From Vibrio salinus (lineage in GTDB: Bacteria > Pseudomonadota > Gammaproteobacteria > Enterobacterales > Vibrionaceae): a stretch of 64,000 bases of DNA. Positions 40,530-50,058 of the stretch are shown piece by piece; position 1 is the first letter of the stretch, and each line of letters starts with the position of its first letter. The DNA is taken from contig NZ_JAJSDZ010000009.1 in NCBI RefSeq assembly GCF_021272385.1, positions 744,001 to 808,000 on the forward strand, written 5' to 3'. The notes under the pieces are model-generated. The model was not told the origin of the DNA. It ran no database searches and was given only the letters and a program-made list of their open reading frames with translations. The position numbers were made by a program, and so were the translations under genes.

Positions 40530-43346
40530 ATGCAAAACGGCGTGATGAAGGCATGGCTCGAGTCTTCACACTTGGCTGGCGCCAATGCAACGTATGTAGA
40601 AGAACTCTACGAACTCTATTTAAGTGATCCCGATTCGGTAAGTGAGGAATGGAGACGTGTGTTTGATGAGTTACCGGCATCAAATTCTGTGGTTGCTGAA
40701 CAACCACATTCGCGTGTCCGTGATTACTTCCGTCGACTCGCTCAGGAGACAAAGCATTACAATGCCCAAGTTAGTGATCCCGATGTCGATGCAAAACAAG
40801 TAAAAGTACTCCAGTTAATTAACGCGTACCGATTCCGCGGTCACGAAGCGGCCCGGTTAGATCCTCTCGGTTTATGGCAGCGTTCCCCCGTTGCCGAATT
40901 GAATCCTTCTTTTCATAATCTTACTGATGACGATATGCAAGAAACCTTCAATGTTGGTTCTTTTGCCATCGGTCAGGAAACGATGAAGTTGAAAGACATT
41001 TATGAGTCTTTGAATAAAATTTATTGTGGTTCCATCGGTGCGGAATATATGCATATGACGGATACCGAGCAAAAACGATGGATTCAGCAGCGTTTGGAGT
41101 CTGTGGTTGGTCAGCCATCATTTTCTAAACTGGAAAAAATTACATTTCTTGAGGAATTAACGGCAGCAGAAGGGCTGGAGCGTTATCTTGGTGCTAAGTT
41201 CCCCGGAGCAAAACGGTTTTCCCTTGAAGGGGGCGATGCGCTGATTCCGATGATGAAAGAGTTAATTCGTCATGCCGGAAATCAGGGTATGAAAGAAATT
41301 GTGATTGGTATGGCGCACCGTGGACGACTAAACATGCTGGTAAATGTTTTAGGTAAACGTCCTCAGGATTTGTTTGATGAGTTTGCTGGTAAACATGATG
41401 AAACATGGGGAACGGGAGACGTAAAATACCATCAGGGATTCTCCGCTGATTTTGAAACGGAAAATGGTCCGATTCATTTGGCTTTGGCCTTTAACCCTTC
41501 TCATCTGGAAATCGTTAATCCTGTGGTGATGGGTTCTGTACGTGCCAGACAGGATCGTCTTGGTGACCGGCATGGACAGCGTGTGTTGCCGATTTCAATC
41601 CACGGAGACTCGGCGATTGCCGGTCAGGGTGTGGTTGCAGAAACGTTTAACATGTCTCAAGCCCGTGGATTTAAGGTGGGCGGAACCGTAAGAGTTGTTA
41701 TTAATAACCAGGTTGGATTTACGACGTCTAATCCTCGTGATACCCGTTCGACCATGTATTGTACGGATATTGCTAAAATGGTTCAGGCACCGATTTTTCA
41801 CGTAAATGCCGATGACCCGGAAGCCGTAGCTTTTGTTACACGGGTGGCTTTGGATTACCGCAATACGTTTGAGAAAGACGTCGTTATTGAGCTGGTTTGT
41901 TACCGCCGCCATGGGCATAACGAAGCGGATGAGCCGAATGCTACTCAGCCGTTGATGTATCAGAAAATTAAAAAACACCCCACACCACGTAAGATCTATG
42001 CCGATACCCTGATAGATAGGGATGATTGCGATATTGAATTAGCAACTCAGTTAATTAACGAATACCGGGATGCACTGGATCATGGTGAAGTTGTTGTGAA
42101 AGAATGGCGTCCAATGGCGATGAGTACGGTTGACTGGTCCCCATATTTATCCCGGGAATGGGATGAAAGCTGGGATTGCACCATTGACCGGCAGCACTTA
42201 TACGAGCTTGGTGTTCAGGTTTGCCAGTATCCTGAAAGCCATAAATTACAGAGCCGGGTTGAAAAGATTTACAAAGATCGCATGCTGATGATTAATGGTG
42301 AAAAGCCGGTTGATTGGGGTATGGCTGAAACGCTGGCCTATGCGACTTTAGTGGACCGGGGTAGCCGCATCCGAATTTCGGGACAGGATTCAGGAAGAGG
42401 AACATTCTTCCATCGTCATTCCGTATTGCATAATCAGAATGACGCCAGTGTCTATGTACCATTGAAAAATGTTCATCCAAGTCAGGGACCGTTTCAGGTA
42501 ATTGATTCCGTCCTGTCTGAAGAGGCGGTACTGGCATTTGAATACGGTTATGCAACCGCTGAGCCGGAAGGCCTGACAATTTGGGAAGGCCAGTTTGGTG
42601 ATTTTGCTAATGGGGCTCAGGTTGTAATTGACCAGTTTATTTCTTCAGGTGAGCAAAAATGGAAAAGACTTTGTGGAATTACAATGTTACTTCCACATGG
42701 CTATGAAGGACAGGGACCAGAGCATTCCTCTGCTCGTCTTGAACGTTATTTGCAGTTATGCGCTGAACAAAACATTCAGGTTGTGGTGCCATCAACACCG
42801 GCTCAGGTTTACCACATGCTTCGTCGGCAGGTGGTTCGTCCGATGCGCCGTCCGTTGATTGTGATGTCACCCAAATCTTTATTAAGACACCCTCAATGTG
42901 TTTCGTCATTAGATGATTTGGTCGATGGAACGTTTTTGCCAGCTATCGGTGAAGTGGATGATATCGATCCTAAATCGGTTAAGCGCGTCGTTTTCTGCGC
43001 AGGTAAAGTCTATTATGACCTGTTAGAGAAACGTCGTAGCAACGAGCAGGATGATGTGGTTATTGTTCGTATTGAACAGTTGTACCCGTTCCCGTTAGAG
43101 CATGTGCGGGAAGTCATCGCATCTTATACTAATGTTGAAGATTATGTCTGGTGCCAGGAAGAACCTCAGAACCAGGGCGCCTGGTATTCAAGCCAACATA
43201 ATTTCCGGGCTGCCATTCCTGATGGTGCCATTTTGAAATATGCCGGACGACCCGCATCGGCGTCGCCAGCCGTTGGGTATATGTCTGTACATATGAAACA
43301 GCAAAAAGCGTTAGTCGAAGACGCATTAACCATTGAGAAGAACTAG
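40530..43346 (+). CDS. sucA: SucA, 2-oxoglutarate dehydrogenase E1
   Basis: Thiamine diphosphate-dependent decarboxylase component of the oxoglutarate dehydrogenase complex. The 938-residue product has the E1o N-terminal peptide ([20 protein letters not shown]), [13 protein letters not shown], the core with [19 protein letters not shown], the thiamine site [20 protein letters not shown] ... [10 protein letters not shown], and the transketolase-like C-terminal half with [18 protein letters not shown]. Full length. GGGAAA precedes the ATG. sucB follows by 20 bp. Confidence 0.98.
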   Translation: MQNGVMKAWLESSHLAGANATYVEELYELYLSDPDSVSEEWRRVFDELPASNSVVAEQPHSRVRDYFRRLAQETKHYNAQVSDPDVDAKQVKVLQLINAYRFRGHEAARLDPLGLWQRSPVAELNPSFHNLTDDDMQETFNVGSFAIGQETMKLKDIYESLNKIYCGSIGAEYMHMTDTEQKRWIQQRLESVVGQPSFSKLEKITFLEELTAAEGLERYLGAKFPGAKRFSLEGGDALIPMMKELIRHAGNQGMKEIVIGMAHRGRLNMLVNVLGKRPQDLFDEFAGKHDETWGTGDVKYHQGFSADFETENGPIHLALAFNPSHLEIVNPVVMGSVRARQDRLGDRHGQRVLPISIHGDSAIAGQGVVAETFNMSQARGFKVGGTVRVVINNQVGFTTSNPRDTRSTMYCTDIAKMVQAPIFHVNADDPEAVAFVTRVALDYRNTFEKDVVIELVCYRRHGHNEADEPNATQPLMYQKIKKHPTPRKIYADTLIDRDDCDIELATQLINEYRDALDHGEVVVKEWRPMAMSTVDWSPYLSREWDESWDCTIDRQHLYELGVQVCQYPESHKLQSRVEKIYKDRMLMINGEKPVDWGMAETLAYATLVDRGSRIRISGQDSGRGTFFHRHSVLHNQNDASVYVPLKNVHPSQGPFQVIDSVLSEEAVLAFEYGYATAEPEGLTIWEGQFGDFANGAQVVIDQFISSGEQKWKRLCGITMLLPHGYEGQGPEHSSARLERYLQLCAEQNIQVVVPSTPAQVYHMLRRQVVRPMRRPLIVMSPKSLLRHPQCVSSLDDLVDGTFLPAIGEVDDIDPKSVKRVVFCAGKVYYDLLEKRRSNEQDDVVIVRIEQLYPFPLEHVREVIASYTNVEDYVWCQEEPQNQGAWYSSQHNFRAAIPDGAILKYAGRPASASPAVGYMSVHMKQQKALVEDALTIEKN

Positions 43347-43366
43347 AAGTAAAAGGAAAATACGAT

Positions 43367-44575
43367 ATGACAATTGAAATTCTGGTTCCAGATTTGCCTG
43401 AATCCGTTGCTGATGCCACTGTTGCGACCTGGCATAAAAAGCCTGGTGATGCGGTTGAAAGAGACGAAGTACTGGTTGATATTGAAACCGACAAGGTGGT
43501 ATTAGAAGTCCCGGCACCTGAATCTGGCGTGTTAGAAGCCGTTATTGAAGAAGAAGGGGCAACCGTATTATCAAAACAGCTGATTGCCCATCTGAAACCC
43601 GGCGTTGTTGCGGGTGAACCAACAAAAGATAAACCACAGGAACCTTCTGAAGAAACAGACGAGTCTTCCGGGGAAGAAAGCAGCGACTGGCTGAGTCCGG
43701 CCGCGCGTCGTTTACTGGCTGAGTATGGGCTGGAAGCGAAGGATGTTAAGGGTACCGGTGTTGGCGGGCGAATTACTCGTGAAGACATTGATGCGCATTT
43801 AGCGGTACTGAAGTCGAAGCCTGAAGAAACGACTAAAGCTGCTGATGTGGATGAATTGTCGGGTGCTGATGCGCCTCGGAGCCAAAAACGAGTTCCTATG
43901 ACACGTTTGCGTAAACGGGTCGCGGAACGTTTGTTGGAAGCAAAAAATAGTACGGCCATGCTAACCACTTTTAATGAAGTGAATATGAAGCCGATTATGG
44001 ATTTGCGTCATCAATATAAAGATTTGTTCGAGAAAAGGCATGGTATACGTCTCGGCTTTATGTCTTTTTATGTGAAAGCGGTGACGGAAGCGCTGAAACG
44101 TTATCCGGAAGTGAATGCTTCTATTGATGGGGAAGATATTGTTTACCACAATTTCTTTGACATCAGTATTGCGGTGTCAACACCTCGTGGTCTGGTCACC
44201 CCTGTTCTGAAAAACTGCGATTTGCTTAGCGTGGCTGAAATTGAGAAAGGAATTAAGGATTTGGCGATCCGCGGACGGGACGGCAAATTGACCGTTGACG
44301 AATTAACCGGTGGTAATTTTACCATTACCAATGGTGGTGTGTTTGGTTCACTGATGTCGACACCAATCATTAATCCACCTCAGGGTGCTATCCTGGGGAT
44401 GCATAAAATTCAGGATCGCCCCATGGCGGTAAATGGAAACGTCGAGATTCTTCCAATGATGTATCTTGCTCTTTCTTATGACCACCGCTTGATTGATGGC
44501 AGAGAGTCGGTTGGTTTCTTAGTCACCATTAAAGAATTACTGGAAGATCCGACTCGTTTAATACTGGATGTCTAA
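43367..44575 (+). CDS. sucB: SucB, dihydrolipoyl succinyltransferase (E2)
   Basis: Core of the oxoglutarate dehydrogenase complex. The 402-residue protein contains one lipoyl domain (1-77, lipoylated Lys in [11 protein letters not shown]), an acidic linker, an E3/E1-binding domain (about 106-142, [20 protein letters not shown]), another linker and the catalytic acyltransferase domain with the active-site motif [17 protein letters not shown] near the C-terminus. Directly follows sucA. Confidence 0.98.
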   Translation: MTIEILVPDLPESVADATVATWHKKPGDAVERDEVLVDIETDKVVLEVPAPESGVLEAVIEEEGATVLSKQLIAHLKPGVVAGEPTKDKPQEPSEETDESSGEESSDWLSPAARRLLAEYGLEAKDVKGTGVGGRITREDIDAHLAVLKSKPEETTKAADVDELSGADAPRSQKRVPMTRLRKRVAERLLEAKNSTAMLTTFNEVNMKPIMDLRHQYKDLFEKRHGIRLGFMSFYVKAVTEALKRYPEVNASIDGEDIVYHNFFDISIAVSTPRGLVTPVLKNCDLLSVAEIEKGIKDLAIRGRDGKLTVDELTGGNFTITNGGVFGSLMSTPIINPPQGAILGMHKIQDRPMAVNGNVEILPMMYLALSYDHRLIDGRESVGFLVTIKELLEDPTRLILDV

Positions 44576-44582
44576 AAATATC

Positions 44583-44640
44583 CACCTAGGTGTCTAGACG
44601 GCTAAAAAGATTCAAGCTAGACTAAAATAAGTCTGGCTTG
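44583..44640 (+). repeat. Palindromes and hairpin between sucB and sucC
   Basis: Within the 186-bp gap are CACCTAGGTG (44583-44592), GTCTAGAC (44592-44599) and an inverted repeat CAAGCTAGAC / GTCTGGCTTG (44613-44622 and 44631-44640, one G-T pair, loop ACTAAAATAA-like). No U-run directly follows, so this looks more like an mRNA processing or stability element, or a weak attenuator, than a full terminator. Confidence 0.5.
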
Positions 44641-44761
44641 TTGATCTGACGGCTGTCATTAGTCAACAGAAACTTACTTTTTAAAGTACCCTACAGACGT
44701 TTCGCTTATATGTGAGTTGTTGTTATAAGCAAATGGAAAACAACTACAATGGAATACAATA

Positions 44762-45928
44762 ATGAATTTGCATGAATATCAGGCTAAACAGTTATTTGCA
44801 GAGTTCGGATTACCCATTCCAGATGGATACGCCTGCCGAACTCCTCAGGAAGCTGCTGAAGCAGCGGGAAAAATAGGAGGTTCTAAATGGGTAGTGAAAT
44901 GTCAGGTTCATGCCGGCGGCCGAGGGAAAGCCGGTGGGGTGGAACTTCATGATTCCAAAGAAGGCATTCAAGACTTTGCTCAGAAATGGTTAGGAAAAAA
45001 TCTGGTGACTTTCCAGACGGACTCCAATGGTCAACCGGTATCTAAAATTTTGGTTGAAGCGGCTTCAGATATTGCCAATGAATTGTATATCGGTGCAGTT
45101 GTTGACCGTTCTACCCGACGAATCGTATTTATGGCTTCCACGGAAGGTGGCGTTGAAATTGAAAAAGTAGCCGAAGAAACACCGGAGCTTATTCACAAAG
45201 CCTCAATTGACCCTCTTGTCGGCCCTCAGCCTTTTCAGGGACGTGAGCTGGCTTTCAAACTCGGTTTGAAAGGTGAACAGATAAAGCAGTTTACCAAAAT
45301 CTTCCTTGGTCTGGGTAAGATGTTCACTCAGTATGATTTAGCCTTACTTGAAATAAACCCTCTTGTGATCACCGGATCCGGCGATTTGCTGTGTCTGGAT
45401 GGAAAAATCAACATTGATTCCAATGCTTTATACCGTCAGCCAAAACTTCGTGATATGAATGACTTATCACAGGAAGATGAACGGGAAGCGCATGCAGAGC
45501 AATGGGGGCTGAATTACGTTGCACTAGATGGCACTATCGGTTGTATGGTGAACGGTGCAGGTCTGGCGATGGGAACCATGGATATCGTTAATGTTCATGG
45601 AGGTAAACCGGCCAACTTTTTGGATGTTGGAGGTGGCGCAACAAAAGAGCGGGTAACAGAGGCGTTTAAAATTATTCTGTCCGATGACAAAGTGAAAGCT
45701 GTTTTGGTAAATATATTTGGCGGTATTGTTCTCTGTGATTTGATTGCCGACGGAATTATTGGCGCTGTAGAAGAAGTGGGGGTTTCTGTACCGGTGGTTG
45801 TTCGCCTTGAGGGCAATAATGCAGAACTTGGCAGGAAAAAACTGGCAGACAGCGGATTGAATATTATTGCAGCAACTTCTCTTAAAGAAGCTGCAGAGAA
45901 AGTTGTTGCTGCTTCGGAGGGAAAATAA
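44762..45928 (+). CDS. sucC: SucC, succinyl-CoA synthetase beta subunit
   Basis: ADP/GDP-forming subunit that makes succinate and nucleoside triphosphate. The 388-residue product has an ATP-grasp domain ([18 protein letters not shown] at about residue 46) and a C-terminal CoA-ligase domain with [18 protein letters not shown] and [16 protein letters not shown]. Overlaps sucD by 1 bp (TAATG). Confidence 0.98.
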   Translation: MNLHEYQAKQLFAEFGLPIPDGYACRTPQEAAEAAGKIGGSKWVVKCQVHAGGRGKAGGVELHDSKEGIQDFAQKWLGKNLVTFQTDSNGQPVSKILVEAASDIANELYIGAVVDRSTRRIVFMASTEGGVEIEKVAEETPELIHKASIDPLVGPQPFQGRELAFKLGLKGEQIKQFTKIFLGLGKMFTQYDLALLEINPLVITGSGDLLCLDGKINIDSNALYRQPKLRDMNDLSQEDEREAHAEQWGLNYVALDGTIGCMVNGAGLAMGTMDIVNVHGGKPANFLDVGGGATKERVTEAFKIILSDDKVKAVLVNIFGGIVLCDLIADGIIGAVEEVGVSVPVVVRLEGNNAELGRKKLADSGLNIIAATSLKEAAEKVVAASEGK

Positions 45929-46800
45929 TGTCCATTTTGATCAACAAAGATACAAAGGTCATATGCCAGGGTTTTACCGGTGGTCAGGGATCATTTCACT
46001 CTGAGCAGGCTATCAGTTATGGGACTCAGATGGTTGGCGGTGTTTCTCCGGGTAAAGGAGGACAGACTCATCTGGGGTTACCGGTATTTAATACTGTTAG
46101 AGAAGCCGTAGATGCGACAGGTGCGACGGCTTCTGTTATTTATGTCCCGGCACCTTTCTGTAAAGATGCTATTCTGGAAGCCATTGATTCAGGCATAAAA
46201 CTGATTGTGACGATAACGGAAGGGATACCGACTCTGGATATGCTGGAAGTGAAAGTCCGGTTAGACGAGTCGGGCGTGAAAATGATTGGCCCAAACTGTC
46301 CGGGGATTATTACTCCCGATGAATGCAAAATAGGTATTATGCCAGGACATATCCATAAAAAAGGTAATATTGGCATTGTTTCCCGCTCCGGTACGTTAAC
46401 TTATGAAGCGGTACAGCAAACTACGGACGAAGGTTTTGGGCAGTCTACCTGTGTTGGTATCGGTGGCGATCCGATTCCCGGACTAAATTTCATCGATATA
46501 TTGAAACTGTTTCAGGATGATCCTGAAACGGATGCAATTGTCATGATTGGAGAAATAGGCGGTACAGCAGAAGAAGAAGCAGCTTTGTTTATTAAAGAGC
46601 ATGTGACTAAACCGGTTGTTTCTTATATTGCCGGAGTCACTGCTCCTCCGGGTAAACGAATGGGTCACGCCGGAGCTATCATTTCTGGTGGTAAGGGCAC
46701 GGCCGCGGAGAAATTCGCAGCGCTGGAAGCGGCTGGAGTGGCTACCGTGAAGAGTTTATCGGATATCGGTAAGGCGTTACAAAGCGTTAAAAACTGGTAG
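45928..46800 (+). CDS. sucD: SucD, succinyl-CoA synthetase alpha subunit
   Basis: Carries the phosphohistidine and CoA site of succinyl-CoA synthetase. At 290 residues it has the CoA-binding Rossmann domain ([18 protein letters not shown]), [20 protein letters not shown], and the catalytic His in [15 protein letters not shown]. Last gene of the suc operon; terminator follows. Confidence 0.98.
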   Translation: MSILINKDTKVICQGFTGGQGSFHSEQAISYGTQMVGGVSPGKGGQTHLGLPVFNTVREAVDATGATASVIYVPAPFCKDAILEAIDSGIKLIVTITEGIPTLDMLEVKVRLDESGVKMIGPNCPGIITPDECKIGIMPGHIHKKGNIGIVSRSGTLTYEAVQQTTDEGFGQSTCVGIGGDPIPGLNFIDILKLFQDDPETDAIVMIGEIGGTAEEEAALFIKEHVTKPVVSYIAGVTAPPGKRMGHAGAIISGGKGTAAEKFAALEAAGVATVKSLSDIGKALQSVKNW

Positions 46801-46828
46801 TCTCTGATGGCTAAGTAATGAATAAAAC

Positions 46829-46858
46829 AAGCTTCCTTGATGGAAGCTTTTTTATTTT
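46829..46858. terminator. Terminator after sucD
   Basis: AAGCTTCC / GGAAGCTT with a 5-base loop (46829-46849 region) followed by TTTTTTATTTTT. Lies between convergent sucD and znuB. Confidence 0.88.
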
Positions 46859-46878
46859 TCATTAAGTGCTGGCACTGG

Positions 46879-47664
46879 TTATTCCCTATTTCGGCTGAGT
46901 TGAGACAGTAAAAAGAAGCCACTACAGCAGACAACGACGGATGGGCCAGCCGGTGTGTCAAATTGCCAGGAGGCGTACAGGCCAAGCAGTACGGAAATCA
47001 TTCCAATGATGGATGCAAACAAAGCCATCTGCTCGGGCGTCTTTGACAGCTTTCTGGCGGCGGCTGCCGGTATGATCAGCAAAGAGGTCATGATTAATGC
47101 TCCAACAAACTTCATCCCCAGAGCAATCACAACCCCAACCATGACCATAAGAATAATGCGCATTAAATCGGTATTAATGCCTTCCACTTCCGCCAGTTCT
47201 TCGTTAATACTGGCCGACAGTAACGGTTTCCATAAATAAATAAGGATGGCGGATATCACCACAACTCCTAGCCAGATAAACATCAAATCGGTTGGCGTAA
47301 CAGCAAGAAGATCCCCAAAGAGGTAACTCATTAAGTCAACACGAATATTATCCAGAAAAGAAAGGGAAATCAGTCCGATAGATAATGAGCTGTGAGCGAG
47401 AATACCTAATAAAGTATCTGTGGCGACGACTTTTTGCTTTTGCAATCCCACCAGAATGACGGCTAAAACAATACAGCAAACCAGTAATGCAAGGTTAAGG
47501 TTTACATTAAGAAGAAATCCAAGTGACAATCCCATTAATGAGGCATGAGCCAGAGTATCACCAAAATAGGCCATTTTTCGCCAAACAACAAATGAGCCCA
47601 GAGGGCCTGCTATTAATGCAATGCCGATTCCGGCAAAAATAGAAGGCATCAGAAATTCAAGCAT
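46879..47664 (-). CDS. znuB: ZnuB, zinc ABC transporter permease
   Basis: Membrane permease of the high-affinity zinc importer. The 261-residue protein is almost wholly hydrophobic, about eight membrane helices, with the ABC-3 family signature (GPLGSFVVWRKMAYFGDTLAHASLMG near the start) and GMKFVGALIMTSLLIIPAAAA. Starts 3 bp after znuC ends, forming a znuCB operon. Confidence 0.95.
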   Translation of the reverse strand: MLEFLMPSIFAGIGIALIAGPLGSFVVWRKMAYFGDTLAHASLMGLSLGFLLNVNLNLALLVCCIVLAVILVGLQKQKVVATDTLLGILAHSSLSIGLISLSFLDNIRVDLMSYLFGDLLAVTPTDLMFIWLGVVVISAILIYLWKPLLSASINEELAEVEGINTDLMRIILMVMVGVVIALGMKFVGALIMTSLLIIPAAAARKLSKTPEQMALFASIIGMISVLLGLYASWQFDTPAGPSVVVCCSGFFLLSQLSRNRE

Positions 47665-47667
47665 AGA

Positions 47668-48453
47668 TTAATGACCGTGAGGATGATTAGGACAAGTATG
47701 ATCGCGAACAGCATCTGTTTCTGGCTGCTCTGCAAGGTCATGATGGTGGTGGTGTTCATAAAAAGCAAGAATCTCCCTGCTCTTGTCACCAAACATGGCT
47801 AGATAATTGGGGTGGTTCCGGATATCAGTAGGCGCTCCTGAACAACATATATGATGCTGAAGGCAAATGACATCATCTGTTTTTGCCATGACCAGATGGA
47901 GATCGTGTGAAACCATAAATACAGCACATCCGAATCTGATTCTGACGGTATTGATCAAATCATACAGTTCAATTTGTCCCTGAACATCGACTCCCTGAGC
48001 CGGTTCGTCGAGAACCAGAACATCGGGTCTTTGAAGCAGCGCTCTGGCGAGTAATATTCTTTGAGTTTCTCCACCAGACAAATTGTGCATGCTGGATTTT
48101 AACAGGTGTTCGGAGCCGACAAGACTGATGGCTTCAATTACTTCCTGCTTACTGAATTTTCCAGCCAGAGATAAAAATCGACTGACAGAGAGGGGCAAAG
48201 TATCGTTTAATCTCAATTTTTGCGGTACATAGCCAATTCTTATTTTCTTTTCTTTGAGGATTTTACCTTTGGTTGGTGCTTGAAGGCCTAACAACACGTT
48301 TACCAATGTTGATTTTCCAGCACCGTTGGGACCGATCAAAGTTGTTATTTTCCCTTTAGTTACAGTCAGGCTAATATTATCTAATACGCGGCGTTGGTTA
48401 AAATCGACACAAATATGTTGTAATTCGATCAAAGGTGTCATGGACGAACTCAT
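47668..48453 (-). CDS. znuC: ZnuC, zinc ABC transporter ATPase
   Basis: Energises zinc uptake with ZnuB. The 261-residue ATPase has Walker A GPNGAGKSTLV, signature LSGGETQRILLARALL, Walker B VLVLDEPAQGVD and the H-loop VSHDLHLV; the C-terminus is His-rich (EHHHHHDLAEQ-like), as usual for ZnuC. Start placed at 48453 (MSSSMTPL), with AGAG about 8 bp upstream; the longer reading from 48483 would begin next to the Zur box. Confidence 0.94.
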   Translation of the reverse strand: MSSSMTPLIELQHICVDFNQRRVLDNISLTVTKGKITTLIGPNGAGKSTLVNVLLGLQAPTKGKILKEKKIRIGYVPQKLRLNDTLPLSVSRFLSLAGKFSKQEVIEAISLVGSEHLLKSSMHNLSGGETQRILLARALLQRPDVLVLDEPAQGVDVQGQIELYDLINTVRIRFGCAVFMVSHDLHLVMAKTDDVICLQHHICCSGAPTDIRNHPNYLAMFGDKSREILAFYEHHHHHDLAEQPETDAVRDHTCPNHPHGH

Positions 48454-48467
48454 TTGCAATTCTCTGG

Positions 48468-48482
48468 TGTTATAATATAACA
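48468..48482. promoter_or_regulatory. Zur box between znuC and znuA
   Basis: TGTTATAATATAACA is a perfect 15-bp palindrome matching the core of the enterobacterial Zur operator (GTTATAATATAAC). It lies in the gap between divergent znuCB and znuA, so zinc-bound Zur would repress both. Confidence 0.9.
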
Positions 48483-48524
48483 TTCTGCATCTTCTGATTC
48501 TACCTTGTCGTAAGAGGGGGCTGT

Positions 48525-49403
48525 ATGCTTTTTCGTAGTTTATTATTTCTTATTGTTTTTTTGTCTATAAGACCTGTTTTCGCATTGACGGTATTAACAA
48601 CCATCAAACCCATTCAGATGATAACACTTGAGTTAACGGAAGGGGTAACTCAACCGCAGGTGTTACTTTCATCGACGGCTTCTCCACATGATTACGCGTT
48701 AAAGCCTTCTGATGTTCGTCGGCTCAATCAAGCCGATTTATTAGTTTGGTTCGGAGACGGACTGGAACCTTTTCTAAAACAGATTATCCAGAAAAAAGAT
48801 CCTTCAAAAGTTATTACGTTGAGTCAGTTGCCGAATGTTAATTACCATCAATTTGGAGACGATCATGAAGATGATGGACATCATCATGGAACCGTCAATC
48901 CTCATTTCTGGTTAGGGCCGGATGTGACAGAACAGGTTGCAGTGTCTTTAACTAAAAAGTTAAAAACAGTCGATCCGGCTCATGCTGCGGTTTATGACAA
49001 AAATTTGGCTCATTTCCTGAATCAGCTAAACGGAATTGATGAGCAAATTCAGACAAAACTTTCTCCGTTAAAAAATAAGCCTTATTTTGTTTTTCATGAT
49101 GCCTATGAGTATTTTGAATCGTTTTTTGGTTTAAATAACATGGGACATTTTACGGTTAGCCCTGAACGCAGACCAGGAGCGAAAACATTGGTTCATATCA
49201 GACGGACATTAAATCAGTATCATGATGTTTGTATTTTCTCCGAACCGCAATTTACTCCTGCCATTATCAATAGTGTTACCAGAGGTACTGATGCAAAAAT
49301 AGGACACCTGGACCCATTAGGAACCGATGTTAAATTGCAGAAAGGGAGCTATTTTACTTTTTTGAATGGTATTGCAGCGCAGTTTGAGCAATGTCTTAAG
49401 TAG
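48525..49403 (+). CDS. znuA: ZnuA, periplasmic zinc-binding protein
   Basis: Captures zinc in the periplasm for ZnuBC. The 292-residue product has a signal peptide (about residues 1-20, SLLFLIVFLSIRPVFA), the ligand His region SSTASPHDYALKPSDVR, a short His/Asp-rich loop (DDHEDDGHHHGTVNPHFW, about 115-133) and the later FHDAYEYFE and LDPLGTD. The His loop is shorter than in E. coli. Divergent from znuCB across a Zur box. Confidence 0.95.
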   Translation: MLFRSLLFLIVFLSIRPVFALTVLTTIKPIQMITLELTEGVTQPQVLLSSTASPHDYALKPSDVRRLNQADLLVWFGDGLEPFLKQIIQKKDPSKVITLSQLPNVNYHQFGDDHEDDGHHHGTVNPHFWLGPDVTEQVAVSLTKKLKTVDPAHAAVYDKNLAHFLNQLNGIDEQIQTKLSPLKNKPYFVFHDAYEYFESFFGLNNMGHFTVSPERRPGAKTLVHIRRTLNQYHDVCIFSEPQFTPAIINSVTRGTDAKIGHLDPLGTDVKLQKGSYFTFLNGIAAQFEQCLK

Positions 49404-49424
49404 GTATTCAGAAAGAAAATAAAC

Positions 49425-49609
49425 GTGGTATAGCGGGGGAGCTATACCACGGACGCAAACCGTCAGTTGTATTTGGTATCCGGGCTATCCGGATACCAAA
49501 TACGTACTGAAACAAAATTCCAGTGAAATGTAAGTAGATAGGCTAATCTCAACTAGGCAGTGCTACAAAGCACTCAAAGGTAGATAAGCACGGGGGATAC
49601 TAGCACTAA
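49425..49609 (+). ncRNA. Candidate structured RNA or palindromic element
   Basis: Successive perfect hairpins: GTGGTATAGC-GGGGGA-GCTATACCAC (49425-49450); GACG/CGTC around CAAAC (about 49453-49465); CAGT-T-15-bp arm (49469-49483)-GCTAT-arm (49489-49503)-GT-ACTG; AGAT/ATCT; and AGTGCT-ACAA-AGCACT (49559-49574). The G-rich string GGGGGA recurs at about 49592. No poly-T follows the stems, so they are not simple terminators. It could be a small RNA, a leader element for feo, or a REP/MITE-like DNA element; strand is assumed. Confidence 0.45.
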
Positions 49610-49743
49610 AAGTTCGCCATGTGTGTCTCATTATCGAGATGAAATACCTGTTTCATCTTTCAGTGAATTATAAATATTTTTCATCTTTAAAAATCTTTTT
49701 CTTTCATATGGTTACCATTGCCCATAAAGATACGAAAAAAAAG

Positions 49744-49757
49744 TTGATTTATCTCAA
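49744..49757. promoter_or_regulatory. FNR-like site upstream of feoA
   Basis: TTGATTTATCTCAA matches the FNR consensus TTGAT-N4-ATCAA with one mismatch. It is about 75 bp before the feoA start. Anaerobic activation of feo by FNR is known in E. coli; a Fur box is expected too but only a partial GATAAT-type match (about 49790) is seen. Confidence 0.55.
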
Positions 49758-49830
49758 CGCGTGAAGCATCATTTGAGCCTACTATCACTGATAATACAAA
49801 CCCTTCTCATTACGAATTAATGGTGTTCTT

Positions 49831-50058
49831 ATGAAGTTATCTCACTTGAAAAGTGGGCAGTCTGGTTCGATTGTCGCTTTTAACAGTCTGTCTAATGATG
49901 TTCGTAAGCGCTTAATGATTATGGGTTTGCTTCCCAATACGGAAGTGACTGTTATTCGCCGGGCCCCGATGGGAGATCCACTTCAGTTAGAAGTCAGAGG
50001 TGTATCTATTGCGGTTAGAGAAAGTATTGCAGCATCGATTGAGGTGGAAGTAGTCTGA
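49831..50058 (+). CDS. feoA: FeoA, ferrous iron transport accessory protein
   Basis: Small SH3-like cytoplasmic protein needed for FeoB-dependent Fe(II) uptake. At 75 residues it has the standard pattern: MKLSHLKSGQSGSIVAF, RKRLMIMGLLPNTEVTVIRRAPMGDPLQLEVRG with R-x-x-MG-L and the terminal VRESIAASIEV. Overlaps feoB by 1 bp (TGATG). Confidence 0.96.
   Translation: MKLSHLKSGQSGSIVAFNSLSNDVRKRLMIMGLLPNTEVTVIRRAPMGDPLQLEVRGVSIAVRESIAASIEVEVV

Larger units (their letters stand above)
49404..49830 (+). other. 427-bp znuA-feoA intergenic region
   Basis: No plausible protein-coding gene. The left half is packed with inverted repeats (separate entry). The right half contains a FNR-like site and the feoA leader. 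No intrinsic terminator of the standard kind follows znuA. Confidence 0.8.

Noticed and set aside
49441..49520. Possible GEMM (c-di-GMP-I) riboswitch, because of GGACGCAAA
   Set aside because: The matching GGCCTA, GAAA tetraloop and receptor parts are not in the right order; the similarity is only a short string.
49786..49800. Fur box upstream of feoA
   Set aside because: Only one GATAAT hexamer of the needed set is present.
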